A DNA stretch of 64,000 nt from Cololabis saira (GCF_033807715.1 NC_084599.1:7954125-8018124); one strand, 5' to 3'; numbered from the stretch's first letter, positions 1-14,040 are shown. Numbers and translations: made by a program. The notes: a model not told the origin generated them from the letters alone.

Positions 1-1077
1 ATCGTGTTTTTTGTTGTTTTTTTATCTCCAAAAAATGAAATAGTTCATTCTGCTTCTTCAATATTATATAACCATTGTATTTCAATCTTCAAGTGTTGTG
101 GTTGATGTTTTTCCTCTTTATCTCCTAAGCATTTACAAAACTCTCATTCTGAGATCATGAATAAAGACTCTTGAGTTGGTAGTTCCTGCTGTAGCTCACT
201 AACACTGGTGTTTCTTTCTTCACCCTGCTCCAAGCTAGACAAGTCAAAGCAACGACCTTTTACAACCAACAAGCATATGTGACATGTGTCTTTAAAGTAC
301 ATCAGAATGTATTAACACAAGTATTAAAGACGAACAAGCACCACTTGGTTTGAAATCTAAATAGTCTCTATGCCAGATAAACTACATATAAACAATTAAA
401 GCATGAAGTAAAAATGTCAACATACATGGATATGTCACAGGGTATATACGATTGTGTGTAGAGGGATTTCTCAGCACCAGCAAACCCAGTTGCTCTGTCA
501 TTTCCCACACAGAAGCGGGTGTGTGAGGCCAACGCCTCCATGTTTGCTGCGTACACACTTGCAGGCAGGAAACAGAGCGCTGGCTGCTTTGCTTTTCCAC
601 CAAAGTGGTTCCAGTGCTAGTTTGGTGCTAGTGAAAAGCTTAGTGATGGAAGGAATTATAAAGAAAGGCTCTTTCATATTGGATGCATTTCCTTGCATAG
701 ATGCAATTTACTGTATTGCTGGGAGGTTTTAAACCCGTGTTAATCTTCAGGAAACAAGACTATGTTTTCTGATATTCATCTTGGTCTTTATCTCATTTTA
801 ATTAAGTTAATCAAACTGTCAGACCCCAACGTTCACCTATATTTTCAATGACTGAGGCCAGACAACAATTAAAAAGAAACACACTTAATTTAACATAAGA
901 AAAGCAAGACATAAACAGTTGGTCTACTAACTGAAATTTACTGGCAATACATGTGGTCTCCAATAACCCAAGTAGCATATCATCACCTCTCAATAATCTG
1001 AACCTAAAATATAAACATGTGTCTGTATCTCTCTTCTCTCTTCATTTTCTCTTTCTGGTCTCTCTTTTCCTGCTCTG
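1..1077. other. Intergenic, nothing recognised
   Basis: This is AT-rich non-coding sequence. The short open frames have no domain, and no repeat family was recognised. Confidence 0.5.
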
Positions 1078-1376
1078 TCTAGTCTGGTCTCCGGCAGGAG
1101 GTCCCCCCCTTATGATCCAGGTCCTGGTCCAGGTCCCCCCTTATGATCCAGGTCCTGGTCCAGGTTTCTTCCTCCTAAAGGGGAGTTTTTGCCACTGTTT
1201 GGTTTAAGGTTTTTCTCCCACTAGGGGAGTTTTTACCTGCCATTGTTTATGTAATGTGTATGTAATAATTGCTCGGGGGTCATGTTCTGGTCTCTGGAAA
1301 GATCCTAGAGACAACTTCTGTTTTAATAGAGGGAATATAAATAACATTGGATTCAATTGAATGGAATTGAATGTGA
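1078..1376 (+). mobile_element. L2-type LINE 3' end
   Basis: This shares a long non-coding segment with 37230-37580 and 44713-44970 in the opposite orientation: the GGGAGTTTTTACCTGCC and GGGGGTCATGTTCTGG blocks and a degenerate TTGAATGGAA tail. A 35-bp block ending in GATCCAGGTCCTGGTCCAGG is tandemly doubled near 1100-1165. The copy is 5'-truncated, as is usual for LINE insertions. Confidence 0.75.
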
Positions 1377-1860
1377 AGCCCCAAAACACTTATTCACACA
1401 CATACTCACAGTCAGAAACCTACAGGAATGTTTAGCTCAGTTAACTCCCATAGTTTTCTTGGCTCTCCTCTTTCCCGTGTGGTACACATCCACGTGGTCT
1501 CCTGTTCACTGGACCAGCACCACCGCTAAGTATCTGGGCCACGTCTGTCCACCAAACATCTTCCTCTCCTCTCCTACTTCCAGCAACTGACCAGCAGTAT
1601 CCGTCCAATCAAAAAAGCAATAAGATAAAGAAAAGTATTTTTCCCCTTTAGATGTTGTCACTTGAAACGTACAATGTTTATTGTAATGATGCGTATCAGG
1701 TGTAATTTTGTTTCGTTGTGTAAATAAGACTATAGGGGTTGACCAATGTGCATTTCAAGGTCTTCATACATCCTCCGTTGAGGACAAGCGAGGACTGCAG
1801 GGAGGCCGGGCCAGTACCCAGACCCCAATCGTCCGTAATGCCTTTGTCATGTGTTCACAA

Positions 1861-1865
<5 letters not shown>

Positions 1866-1927
<62 letters not shown>

Positions 1928-1937
1928 ATATATATAT
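1866..1937. repeat. (TA)n microsatellite
   Basis: This is an almost uninterrupted TA dinucleotide array with one C interruption near 1927. Confidence 0.95.
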
Positions 1938-1987
1938 GCATCGTCCATATATCTCTGATAATGTCACCTCGAAGGGTGTTATCCCAC

Positions 1988-2602
1988 TTATACCAAGGTC
2001 ACTTACCAAAAAACATAAATATTAAATCAGTTATTCATGCTAGTGTTTTCATTAGTTTTATAACAAGCCACAGCTGAGCGGCTGAGCGGACTATTTAATC
2101 TCTCGTCTGCAGCCGTGGTAACCTGGTAAATTACAACGTTTTTTAACAAGCCATAACTCTGTTTCCTTGGTAACACCTGAGGGTCTGACTAATACCTGGA
2201 ACAATCACTACCGTCCCATAAGGTCCTTAATGGACACAGTGTTGATTCTCCAGTAACTAGGACGGACCTGAGATACGACTTAGCAACGGGAGATATTCTA
2301 GTCCGCTCAGCTCCGCTCAGCTCTTTTCTTTTCTCTCCTCTTCTGCATCCCAGTCATCAAAATTATTAAATTCACCAGATAAGTTAAAAGAAATTACAAA
2401 ATCACTCATGTCGCCATCCTGCGGTAGCCGGCTCTTCTTCTCTGTATCTCCGTTGCCGTGGTTACCACCTGGCAGTTGATCCAGCGCAATGATATTAAAG
2501 TTATCAGGCAATTTGACCAAACTTGTTTTCTAGGTGTAGGTTATCACTTTTAATGTACACCTGCCAGCCAATCAGAATCCAGTATTCACACAGACTGAGG
2601 TA
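1988..2602. mobile_element. Putative non-autonomous DNA element with inverted ends
   Basis: The left end TTATACC and the reverse complement of the right end match, with a partly matching extension. Subterminal copies of GAGCGGAC-type sequence (about 2068-2090 and 2303-2322) face each other. The right end carries a GCCAGCCAATCAGAATCC block common at ends of fish DNA elements. A minus-strand frame (2317-2520, 67 codons, acidic with a charged C-terminus) has no recognised domain and may be transposon-derived. No clear target duplication was found. Confidence 0.4.
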
Positions 2603-2638
2603 TAAATATATATATGTATATGTGTATATGTATATGTG

Positions 2639-2732
<94 letters not shown>
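2598..2732. repeat. TA/TG microsatellite
   Basis: A mixed TATATG block runs into a long perfect TA array. It directly abuts the right end of the putative DNA element. Confidence 0.95.
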
Positions 2733-2739
2733 AACAAAA

Positions 2740-4598
2740 TTAGATATATACAAAATGATCAACTTAATTAGATAAAATTTGTCTTTATTTAATTATCCAG
2801 ATTGATGCTTGGACCAGGTATGAACTATCCTACATATGGCCGTCATCCAGCCAGGGTTTCTCAGTGAGGAGCAGCTTAACAGATTTAGATGAAAGGAGGA
2901 AATCATGGAAACCTCATCTAGCAGAGAGCAAAGAGAGCATCTGCTCAAAGGCCACCTCCCCATGCCTAGATCTGCATCTCCAGAAGAAATCGGGCATGGA
3001 GCCTCCATCTCCACGGCTCCTTGCTAATTCCAGTGCCCCCGCTACATGCAGGCTAATTAAGGCCATGCATTTATTTATGACTGAGCTCATTAAATAGGGA
3101 AAAAGATGGTCGCCGCTCTGAAAACACATTAGTCCCCGAGGAAACTGCCTGTGAAGTTGAACTCCTCAAGCTGTTTCAGGTCACAGACTCTAAATCTTTG
3201 TGACAAATGAAGAAACAGTGAGATGTAATGCCTGATAAAACAATGGGGGGAAAAAACTAAAACACTGGCCCTGGGGCAGGGGAATGGTAGTGCAGGACGC
3301 TCTTCGGGGTATATTTAAAACTGCTTGAACTGGTCCCATAATTACATCTATAGGTCACTGACCAGGAGATGAAAATACATTTCTCACCCACGTCTTGTGT
3401 CTCACATTTTTGTCCTCTGGTGTTTGTGAAGTCCTTCCCTCCATGATGAATTTCTTATAATTGAAATGACGTCTGAAGCGAAGAAAAAAACTTATCAGCA
3501 CAATTATTATCAGACATACTTTAAATCAACTTACATGAACGTGCCTCCATCCACCTTTTTATATAACTAAGGTATTTAAGTTCAATTAGGACTTAGGCAG
3601 TGCGGAGGTATGAAATCAGAGATAAAGGATATCTCTCAGGTGTATTTCTCTCCCCGGACTGCTTATAATTTTCTGTCTTTGTGTATGTGTGTAAAGGGCA
3701 CAGACGGAGATCTTGGGCAGATCCTTCTTTCTTCCTTGTAATTCCAAAGATAATGCCACATCACACACTTTTTCTGAGCCCACTGGCATATCGATTAAAT
3801 GCTTTTAAATGGCTCGGCTTTGAAAATACTGAGAAATTCACTGTTTTTGTACTTTTACATTTGAGCTGTTTCTTCCATTGTTAAAATCGCTCCATTTTAG
3901 TATTTCCCCAAATTTCCTTGAAATGAAATAAGGTTTAACATTAGATTATGACGAGAAGTATAAACTTTTACTGGATTTAGGTAAATATTCAAGGAAAAAT
4001 CTCCAAAGAGAATGTGAATGTCTTCACAGGGGGTTGAGATGGGCGGAGGAAATGTTTGTGTTGATGTCCTGTCCTTCAACTGAGTCTGGTTGTACAAATA
4101 GTCTTTAGTTTTCCTTCTGCCCCTCTACCCCTCCATATAGTTTGCTCCAAATGTACCCTAAAGTTCCCCGGTCTATGTAAAGGTGCAATAGAGTGTTCAT
4201 CTCTACATTGCCAATGGATGAACACCTACTGTACCAACCTCGCTGCAACTCCAAGTCAATGGATCAGGAAAAGGACTTAAGTTTTTATTTATTAATCCAT
4301 TATCTGAGTGCAGGTGAACTGAATTTGCTTGATTTAAAGTTCCCTTAAATTTAAAGTTCACTATGTAAATGACTTGAACGTTATTTATATGGTAAAATGA
4401 TGTGATATGTTAAAATGTCACAGTTTAAGACGTAGTAGATAACCTAAAATGAAGGACATCATTATCATTTATCAAAATAGGTGGGTTTTATTTCCCCTTC
4501 GTTTTAGTAAGGAAGCAGTTTTTTTACTTTTCATCCTCTGAAATTTTACTTTTTACATAAAAAAAACTGCCCTTACATTTGAAAACACCCATCTCTTG
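2740..4598. other. Intergenic, no gene seen
   Basis: This is unique-looking sequence. The stretch from 2800 to 3140 is more balanced in base composition than its surroundings and could be conserved non-coding, but nothing specific was recognised. Confidence 0.4.
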
Positions 4599-4930
4599 TA
4601 TGGAGGACCAAAACTGACATCATTAAAAATCAAAGCAGAAATATGTGTATTTTGTTCTTCCTTTTCCTTTTACATGCATTCCTTGTTTTTACATTCTCTC
4701 TTCTCCTCTTTTTACTTTACCTTATGCATTTCTGCCTCGTTATGTAAATGGAGGCCTTCTTGGTCCAGCTCCTCTACGATTGGTTAATCAACAGGAAGGA
4801 TTCTGCTTCTTCCTGTTTCATGTAAAAACAACAAATACACGTATAAGGAGAAGGAAAAACAAAATATATACATTTCTGCTTTTATTTTTAATTATTTTTA
4901 ATTATGTGTTTAATTATTTGGTCCTCCATA
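4599..4930. mobile_element. Miniature inverted-repeat element with 6-bp target duplication
   Basis: The ends TATGGAGGACCAAA and TTTGGTCCTCCATA are perfect inverted repeats of 14 bp. The element is flanked on both sides by CTCTTG (4593-4598 and 4931-4936). It is 332 bp long with no coding capacity. A 6-bp duplication is unusual; IS3EU-like elements are one family I recall with that size, but this was not verified. Confidence 0.75.
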
Positions 4931-4936
4931 CTCTTG

Positions 4937-7012
4937 GACTCACTGCTACTTGTAAAAATGTCCTGCTCCCCAGCTTGAGCCCTTCAGTTTTCCTCAGTTT
5001 GCTTCTGAAATGTCTGTTCTTGCGGTTTCCCTTTATGTTTATGAGATTATTATGAAAAACTCTGTCAAAGTCACAGTCAAAAGAGTGCCAGACATGATGC
5101 TGATGAGTTTTTCTTTTCTTTCTTCCACAAGATTAATGGTTAATCAGCAGCTTAATTCAATCTTATTTCTGTTCATTTTTACATAAATTATATAGTACAG
5201 AGGACCGGGAGTGTCACGCAAGTGGCGATAAGACCTTTTCAGCATCCGTTATTATTTGGGAAATTAGTATATATATTACTAAATAAAATTGCAAATTGGT
5301 GAAAAAGTACCACGGAAAAGTGAAAAGGAGAAGCTAAATGGGGAAAGTAACAGATTTAGAAAATGCCATTTGGAAAAAGGATTTGAAAATGCAGCCGGAA
5401 AAGAAAACAGTGATGGGAAAAATGACCTTTTCACATGAATAAAAAAATAGAAAAATTAATTATTTTTAAATTCAGTCATTTATTTCTCTATTTGAAAATG
5501 CATTTGGAAAAGATTTTGAACTTGCATTTAATTATTTAATAATGAATTTATTATTCAATAAATAATTGTTTTACTAAAAAGCGCAATACAATATTTAAAA
5601 AAAACACTTACACTTATACTAAAACAATTATACTATTTATGAACTAATCTGAAATCATAATTTTTTGATCTTGTTATCTTGAGACAGAGATTTGTTGCCA
5701 AATACACCAGATCTCCACATTGATGAGCATCCGTCCGCATGGATCAGTAACCTGCAGATCAGGCATTTACTCTGACATGCACTTTTCATTGTTTGCATCT
5801 TTGAATGTTTGTATCTTGAGATTTTGGTACCCCGTTGTTTCCTCCAGTTTGGACGCTGCTTGAGGGATTTTCGTCAGGCATTTCTGGCACTTCCTAAAAC
5901 TGTTATGATATGTAACCATGACAACAGAGAATTGTTTACATGGAAGAGGATCTCAGCTTTCAAAACCCAAACAAACACCCAGTCTGAGACCCCAACCCTC
6001 CGATGAGTTCAGGAGGAGGTGTCGTGGACGAAGAGCCGGAGCTAACAAAGAGAGAAGAGGAAGAGTAAACCATTACTTCCCTCGGTCTTCGTGGCGTGAG
6101 ATTATTCACAATTAAAATAGATCAACTGTCAGCAGAGAAAAGGACAGTGGAAAAACTGGGAGGGCTGTTTCATATGTTGCATGGAGACGTGGCTGGACGA
6201 AGCTTTTTCCAACTCCTGATCTTCCTGGCTTTCAGAGTATAAGCAAGAAAAAGCTAGAGGAAGCACCTGCAGAACAAAGTGTGGGATGATGAGGGATGAA
6301 GATCACTCAAGCATGAAGCATCCGACTGAAGAGAACCTGAACAGAGTCTGTGATGGAGGAATCCCATCCCTCCATGTCACATGGTTAAATGTCATGCTAT
6401 GTGTATTAATGTTTGTGATTTTGTCACTTAGGAGGATTCTTGGGCATGCGTTTCCTGGCAGCTATGGAAGTCAGTCCTACACAAAGCATGGTACATAAAT
6501 CAGAAGGGGGGACAGAAACACAAACAGGCAGGCCGGCTGTCAGTTGTTTGGTGGAACTGAGCACTGATAACATGTCTGCAAAGTGTGAATGGCTGTCCTG
6601 ACAAAAGACAAAAGAGTGTTCTGTGGCTGGTCAGAGCTATTTATACTTCCTGGATCAAACCAAGTATAGGAAGCAAGAGAGGGGTGTTTGGCTGGATAAT
6701 TGTCTGTAAATTGTGTTAATGAAGCCACACAGAGATCGGATGTGGACCAATATATAGTATAGAGTTATAGTAAGGAAGATGATGTTGTATATTATGTAAA
6801 TACTCTTGGCCAAGTGATGGGTGTTATGTGTGTGTGTAAACTAAATCCCTACGCTGGTATGTGGTCTTGTCCAATCAATGTGGGGAGGGTATATAAGAGC
6901 TCAACCGGGGTGGTGAAGGGTTGCTGTCAGTGGTCTGTATTACTGTGTTTGTAATAAATGCCCACACAAGGGCTAACTTGATTTCCGCCTCAGCCTCCTC
7001 ACTTCCTCATAC
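4937..7012. other. Intergenic, AT-rich
   Basis: No gene was seen. From 5290 to 5560 there are several imperfect copies of CATTTGGAAAA-type sequence, perhaps an old DNA element. Confidence 0.35.
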
Positions 7013-7016
7013 TTAA

Positions 7017-7511
7017 AGGGGACCTATTATGAAAAACAGGTTTTTTCTTGCTTTAACATACATAAAGTGGTCTCTCCTCAGCCTGCCAACTCAGAGAAGG
7101 AGGAAAGCAACTAAATTCTGCAGTGTCTGTACAGCCGCCCGGATGAGCCGTCTAGTGTGATGTGGATCTACGAGCCAATAAGATTCTGCTCCCATTGTTA
7201 CGTAACGACAGGAGCGATTTACATAGTTTGGCCTCCGATGCGTGAAACCACGCCCACAACTAACCGGAGCTTCCGCCATTTTTTCGTAGCGGTGTATCGC
7301 GTCATTCAGGCAGCCAATCAGCACAGAGCCTCATTATCATAGCCCCGCCCACTCAGAATCCTGCATAGATAATGAGGTTAGAGAATAGGATGCTGAAGAC
7401 ATGGCTCAGAGGCTGAATTTCTAATTTATTTACCAAAAACAATCAAAAGCTTGTTTTTAAGACATTCAAGGCCTGTTTAAAATAGGTATTAGATGCCATA
7501 ATAGGTCCCCT
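7017..7511. mobile_element. TTAA-flanked non-autonomous DNA transposon
   Basis: The termini AGGGGACCTATTATG and CATAATAGGTCCCCT are inverted repeats, each bordered by TTAA (7013-7016 and 7512-7515). The TTAA duplication fits Kolobok or piggyBac-like families. The 495-bp body has no transposase. Confidence 0.85.
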
Positions 7512-7971
7512 TTAAGGCCGCCATTCACAGAGTCCCCTGTCACATCTCTCAACTCTCATCGGGCATCATCCCCCTCCACATCAGGAACCACTAAAACCCC
7601 TCATGCTCCCCCCTCTCACCTGCCTGTGTCCAGCAGCTGGAGAGTCTCACCTGAGCAAGGCTGCAGGTCCAGGTGGTACCGTAGTGGAGAAGGTCTGTCC
7701 GGACCGGCTTTACAGCTCCTCTTCAATCCTAGCTTGAGTCAGGAGAAGGATCCGGTGCTGTAGAGAACATCCTGGTTCCAGTGGAGAGAAGACTCTCATC
7801 CATTTACCCTCCATGAACAGCATATAGACCAGCTACCCTAAAAGCTTACATTATAAAAGTCTTTGAGAAGTAAGTGCAAAGAGCGTAGATATATGGTTCA
7901 CAATATACATGAGAATTAAACACTCTGCTAAAATAAAGTCATTAAACATCCTCACATGAAGCACAGAAACA

Positions 7972-8370
7972 CACTGCAAAAACTAAACATTTTACCAGGA
8001 ATATTTGTCTTATTTCTAGTTAAAATGTCTCATTTTTAGTCAAAAAATCTCATTAAACTTAAAACAAGAGAAAAATAACTTGTTATTTGACAATTTTCAC
8101 CTGTTTCAAGTAAATATTCACTTGAAATAAGTAGAAAAATCTGCCAGTGGGACAAGATTTATCTTCTTATTACAAGCAAAAAGAATTTGTTCCACTGGCA
8201 GATTTTTCTACGTATTTTAAGTGAAAATCTACTTGAAACAGGTGAAAATTGTTGTTTATCCAGTGCTGAGTCTTGTTTTTAAGTGCAATGACATTTTTAT
8301 GACTAAAAATGAGACATTTTAACTAGAAATAAGACAAATATTCTTGTTAAGATTTTGAGTTTTTGCAGTG
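7972..8370. mobile_element. Palindromic hAT-like miniature element
   Basis: It begins CACTGCAAAAACT and ends with the reverse complement AGTTTTTGCAGTG (one mismatch). The whole 399 bp is largely self-complementary, with the centre near 8165-8180. The flanking octamers CAGAAACA and CATGAACA match at six of eight positions, consistent with a decayed 8-bp hAT duplication. Confidence 0.8.
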
Positions 8371-10641
8371 CATGAACAGCAAACACAAACAGACAGAGAG
8401 CCTACACGTTTAGCTGCCTGAAGGAGATTCAAACTGGGAATGTCCCTTCTTTTTTTAAGTTATTTAGAGTTTAGTATTAGTTATTTAAGACAAAAGTCAT
8501 TTACTGATACTCTACAGAGAACACAACCAAGTTCATTATAAGTCCAATTAAATAAAGTCAGGTCCATCTAATTATCAAATTGCATTCTAATGAATTTGTT
8601 ATCGTCCGCATATAATCAAATTCATTTTAATTATATTCAAACAATGTACATTCACAAAAGTCAGCCTAGCGAAGGAAACGGATGGAGTGCATTGAGTGTG
8701 TTTGATTCAGTCACGCTCCCTCACCGAGCCTTGGACAGACCAGCAAGAACAGGAGGAAACAGACATCTGCCTCCACCAGCAACTCCGTCTCATGGTCGCT
8801 ACCTCAATCGTGGGGTGGTTATTATTATTATTACTCATTTGTTAACGTTTCTCAGGGATCTTTGTACGAAGAGCACTTTGAAGTTTAGAGGAAGAGCAGT
8901 ACTACAGTATCTGAGCATGAAAACAAGATAGTGTGCTCTCTTTCAGCAAAAAGAAAAATGCTCCTGATTTAAATAGCTATAGAAAGGATTGATGACTAAA
9001 CTAACACAAGGTGATGATCAGGCTGACGCCTGGTGACAGGGAGGACGTGGGAAATAAAAACTAGTACTACAACTATATTCTTGTGGCAGAGATCTATTAC
9101 CCCTTAGTCTTGCAATTTATGATCATTTTATTTCCTTTCTATTTTCTAATCCCATATGGTAAAATTACTTTGTTGTGGCTCTCCTGCATTAAAAAACCTT
9201 TTTTTTAAGCATTTCAAGATTTGTTTTTAATTGTATTTACTTTTTTTTACTGATTTTATCATCACTATCCAGCTGTTCAGATGTGTAAATATTAGCATTA
9301 GCACTAAAACAAGCATATTTCACAAACTTCATTCCTTCTCTACAATAAAACATAATAATAATGATAAATGTTTGGGTGGATTCGGATGTTTTCCATGTGC
9401 ACTCCTGAACTGGGTGTTGCTTCGCTGTGACGTCGCTGCTGCTGCTCAGTCCAACGCAGCTCTGCCTTGTTCATGCACATAAACGCATTCTTGTCATCCG
9501 TGGCTGATATGATTAAAGTTGGCTAGTTGTAGCCTGAGATTGGTCTAAAATGTTAAGAGAACCATCATCATAACTTGCATTTAAAGATGACTTTTTGCTT
9601 CAACTAAAGCCGAAGGCTGTTGTTGTATAAAGTGTTTTATGTTCAAAGGGAGCACTATAAATGCTGCTATGTCCCCAGGAGATGAGTATAATACTAAAAT
9701 GAACGCAAAAGGATATAGAGAACTCTTAATTACAACTAGGAAATGATCAATATGAGTAAATAATTACCCAAAGACCCATTTTTAATATTACATAGACGTA
9801 TTAATATCTACTAAAGACAAATATTTAGTCCAATCAATGAGTCTTCAAATCTGTGAAACTGCTGCTCCTACGCCTTCATATGTTTAATGCTGAACCCTAA
9901 CAATGAAATGGTGTTGCCTATGTCTAAAAGTGAAAGTAAACAAGTGGAAAATAAGCTTCCCCAAAGAGTCTCAAACTCATATCTCGTTTGTAATTCCATC
10001 TTTTTCCAGAATGATGATTCCTGCGTTTGCAGTCGGCGTCGTACGACGCTGGGGCTGGTGCACCAACACACTGACGTCAGGATGCATCTTTCATGTGTGT
10101 AAGAGACATCAGGGGGCTTTGACAAAATGGAAATATTCAACTAAATGGAAAGTGGTTTGAAAAGACATAAAGGGCAAAAATATTGTTTGACCACGTTGTC
10201 ATGGAAAAATTAGCGTTTTCTTTGACATCAGCTTTTATTGATCGAACAAACCACTCAGTGCTACCGTGCCCAATAATCAATTACAGAAATTGCTTGAAAT
10301 TTGCTGTATTTGTCCAGTGTTTGTGCTGAAATTAGTATTGGGATAATCATTAAGGTGTGTTTGTGAGGCTGCCGGCACAGAGGGGCTCAAATCAATCCAC
10401 AGGATACCCTCTTAGCGCTTCACTTTTGGATGGTTGATAAACAACAGCATTTGGTGACCTTTTGCTGTTCTTATGGGGGATTTAACCCCCTGCTCAGAGC
10501 TGCACCATGCTGCTGACTCCAGCAGACACGGGCAGGATGAGTACTGGAACTCAGATGGGGCTTCTTTCTTCAGGATGCCTGTGCTAAAGTCTCCCCGTGT
10601 TTTACTTTCCTCCTCCAGATTTCACACGTGTGTAGGCGCCC

Positions 10642-10643
<2 letters not shown>
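8371..10643. other. Intergenic, nothing recognised
   Basis: This is AT-rich sequence with only short open frames lacking domains. A small GC-richer patch near 10020-10090 contains a GTCGTACGAC palindrome. Confidence 0.4.

Positions 10644-10688
<45 letters not shown>
10644..10688. repeat. (TG)n microsatellite
   Basis: This is a perfect TG array. The poly-Cys-Val frames across it are artefacts. Confidence 0.97.
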
Positions 10689-10693
<5 letters not shown>

Positions 10694-10922
10694 AGGGAGA
10701 ATGACAAAAAGGGGGTTGGGCGTTGTCACTCTCTTCACTCTCCGAAGGTCTGGGTGTGTAAGATGCTTTCAACGGCGAGCAAACTGGCTCTGCACTTACT
10801 GAGGAGAAGCTGAGTGTTTAGAGCACTCAGCCCACTTAATGCATTATTATTGTTACATTCTCCAGGAGAATGAGGGATAAATATAACAAAGACAGCTTTT
10901 TAAGACTCAAACTGGTAAAAGG

Positions 10923-10924
<2 letters not shown>

Positions 10925-10996
<72 letters not shown>
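10925..10996. repeat. (TG)n microsatellite
   Basis: This is a near-perfect TG array with one TGCG interruption. Confidence 0.97.
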
Positions 10997-10998
<2 letters not shown>

Positions 10999-13075
10999 AT
11001 CTGGAGGTGAGTGCAAGGAAGCAAACGCATCATGAATGTTAAATGTTTGGAATTTTTCATCAGTGCAATAATCATCTTCATTATCGGATCAGGAGAATCA
11101 GTTTATAACCAGCTAATCATTGCAATATAGGAAAAGTGATGTTTTTTGGACGTATGTGTCAATACTTCTAAGATAAAGATTTCCCAAGTGAGAACGCATA
11201 AACATCTTGATAGTATTCTAACTGTTTCCACTTTGTTGAAATGTGGCTCTAAGAAGACAGGAGTTATGAGGTAATCGTCCGTTATGAATGACGTCGTAGT
11301 GTAAGGTGAGCTTCTTTAGGATAGTAAAGAGTAACACTTTAACTGTGCGCTTCGCACCAGAGTTCACAGCATACATAACGGGGAGGGTAGTGTTACCTGG
11401 TACCAAAGCGCAAACATGACTGCTAATAATTGCCTTACCAATATTTGCAAGTCCCTCTAATGGTATTGAACACCCTGCTAAGTACCTGAGCACCATTGGC
11501 CAGGCACTGTTTTAAGTTATTTGCTGATTCCATGGTGGGCTGAAACGAGACAATTATGAAGTCCATTTCACTCCATCATGGTGTTTTAAAGGCCCAAACC
11601 TTTCAATGAAAGCTTAGATTCTGGCATGCTTGATACAAATCTCCAGTTTACATAGGATGGATGTTAACTTTAATGAAAATGACATTTTCCTAAGTAAATG
11701 TATAAGTGATAGTTTGCCAAGTATTGCTCATATCCACTTTAGGTTAGAGGTAGATGGATTTGAAATTTTACTATGAACTTTTTTCGAAAAAACAGGAAAA
11801 AGAAATGTGAAAAAGAACTTGTTAGGCATTGTCAAAACCCTCACAAATGTTTAATGAGATAGAAGGGAACAGTAGGGTTGTCAAAAACCCCTTGGACCTC
11901 ATCAGTGTACGGTGATTACACAAATGCTGGAATGTGAAAGTGAGATGCATATTTTTCACACATTTTGGCAAAATCTGATTAAATGTGGCCAAGAACAGAT
12001 GGGTGAACTAATGAAGGGAGAACTAAAGAAACGCAATGTGAATGATGCTATGGCAGAACATAATTTTAATAAAAACAGGAATTGATATTGTACACACATC
12101 TCTCAATGTAATACCATAGGAATGTAAAGAAGAAGCTGTCTTCTAAAGGTTGGCCTGAACTAATATGTGTTTTGTAAGAAAACAGTCTAAACAAATAAAA
12201 GAAACACCACCAGTGTTTACTTTTGTGAGCTGTTATATTCTAATACATATGGAAAAGAAACAACCTTTGACAACAATGTGAGAAAATCTGTTTAAGACTG
12301 GTCTTACCTAAATGACTTTAGTTCATTCAGAGTTCAAACATGAACCAGGAAACACTGGCAGCCAGTTACCTGCAGAATGTAGTCTTTAATGTGATGCTGC
12401 TAGTTTACAGTTAACATAAACCTTAGGGGGAATTTAGCTGCCAGAACATTTAGTAAGAGCCAAACAGGGTCAAAATGCATTTACAGTACCTATAGATGCT
12501 TTGGGCCCTTTGGGTTGTGGGTTGTGGAGTGGATTGTGTCCCACAGAGGCCATTGAGGGGCCCAGTGCTGGCCTGCTGAGAGAGGAGGCTTCTGTAGGAA
12601 AGCCTCCTCTCTTCCTGTTCATTTTATTTGACAGACAATGGCAGCGCAAAAGTCTGTTTGGTGATCCAACTCTGAGGTGCAGTTGTTCATAAACTTGCTG
12701 AGGAGAGAATTAAAAAGAGATCTAGACGGGCGATAAGGAACGACCAGATCTACCAGGAGCTCTGTCTCTTCATAGCTGCTCACGGATCCAGCTGACTTTT
12801 CAGCAGCACCGAGACAAACAAAATTTTTAAAAAAGCGTTGCCGCTTGAAGCTTCTTTCACTCTCATTTTTTAACTTGATATCGAACACAAACCACAGACC
12901 CAGCAGCACATCTATCATCTCCTCCAGGTTCTACATCTTTAGTGTTGTTGTCTTCTTTGTTTAGATCACACAATCAAATACGTCACAGCAGCTTTGCTGG
13001 TACTACAGGTACTAGTGTAAAAGCGCCATTATTCTACACAGATGGATGGATAGACACACACAAAAACATGTTCAT
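10997..13075. other. Intergenic, nothing recognised
   Basis: No domain-bearing frame and no repeat family was recognised. Confidence 0.4.
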
Positions 13076-13215
13076 GGCATATGGGTAGCTCAGCTGGATG
13101 GGTGGGCACCCCATGAATAGAAGGGTAATCCAGCCGGTCCAAGTCCCAGCCTATGCACTTGGCTACAGGTCATTTCCCTGTCTCTTGGCCTTCTTTCCTG
13201 ATGTTCTTCACTTTA
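13076..13215 (+). mobile_element. tRNA-derived SINE
   Basis: The head resembles a tRNA: A-box-like GGGTAGCTCAGCTGG followed about 50 bp later by B-box-like GGTCCAAGTCCC. A body with TCATTTCCCTGTCTC, typical of a widespread fish SINE, follows. Confidence 0.65.
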
Positions 13216-13544
13216 AATAAAAAAGAGAATTACCACTCTTGAGTATAACAAGATGAGATGGATGTAAAGTGACTCCTGTTTCTCTGATCCATCCTTCTAT
13301 GCTCTCTTGCTCTTCCTCTGGGCTCTTCTGCTCTCCACTTTCCATGTTTTGTCTCCCATTCTCTTTTTTCCTCCTTATGTATTTCCTCTTTTCTGTTCTT
13401 CTTCCCTTCTGTTTCTCCTCTTTGTGCTCCACATTATTTTCTTCTTCTGTCACCTCTTCCTCCTTTTTGTTTTACACACACATGTAGGATATAAGCATGT
13501 ATTTAAGGAAGACATAAAAACAAACTAATGGAACTGGGCTGTTG

Positions 13545-14040
<496 letters not shown>

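Noticed and set aside
10473..11081. Poly-Cys-Val and poly-Thr-His frames
   Set aside because: They are translations of TG microsatellites.
13076..13215. Functional tRNA gene
   Set aside because: A- and B-box-like motifs are present but the cloverleaf does not close and a SINE body follows. The same holds for the heads at 39915 and 59838-60015.
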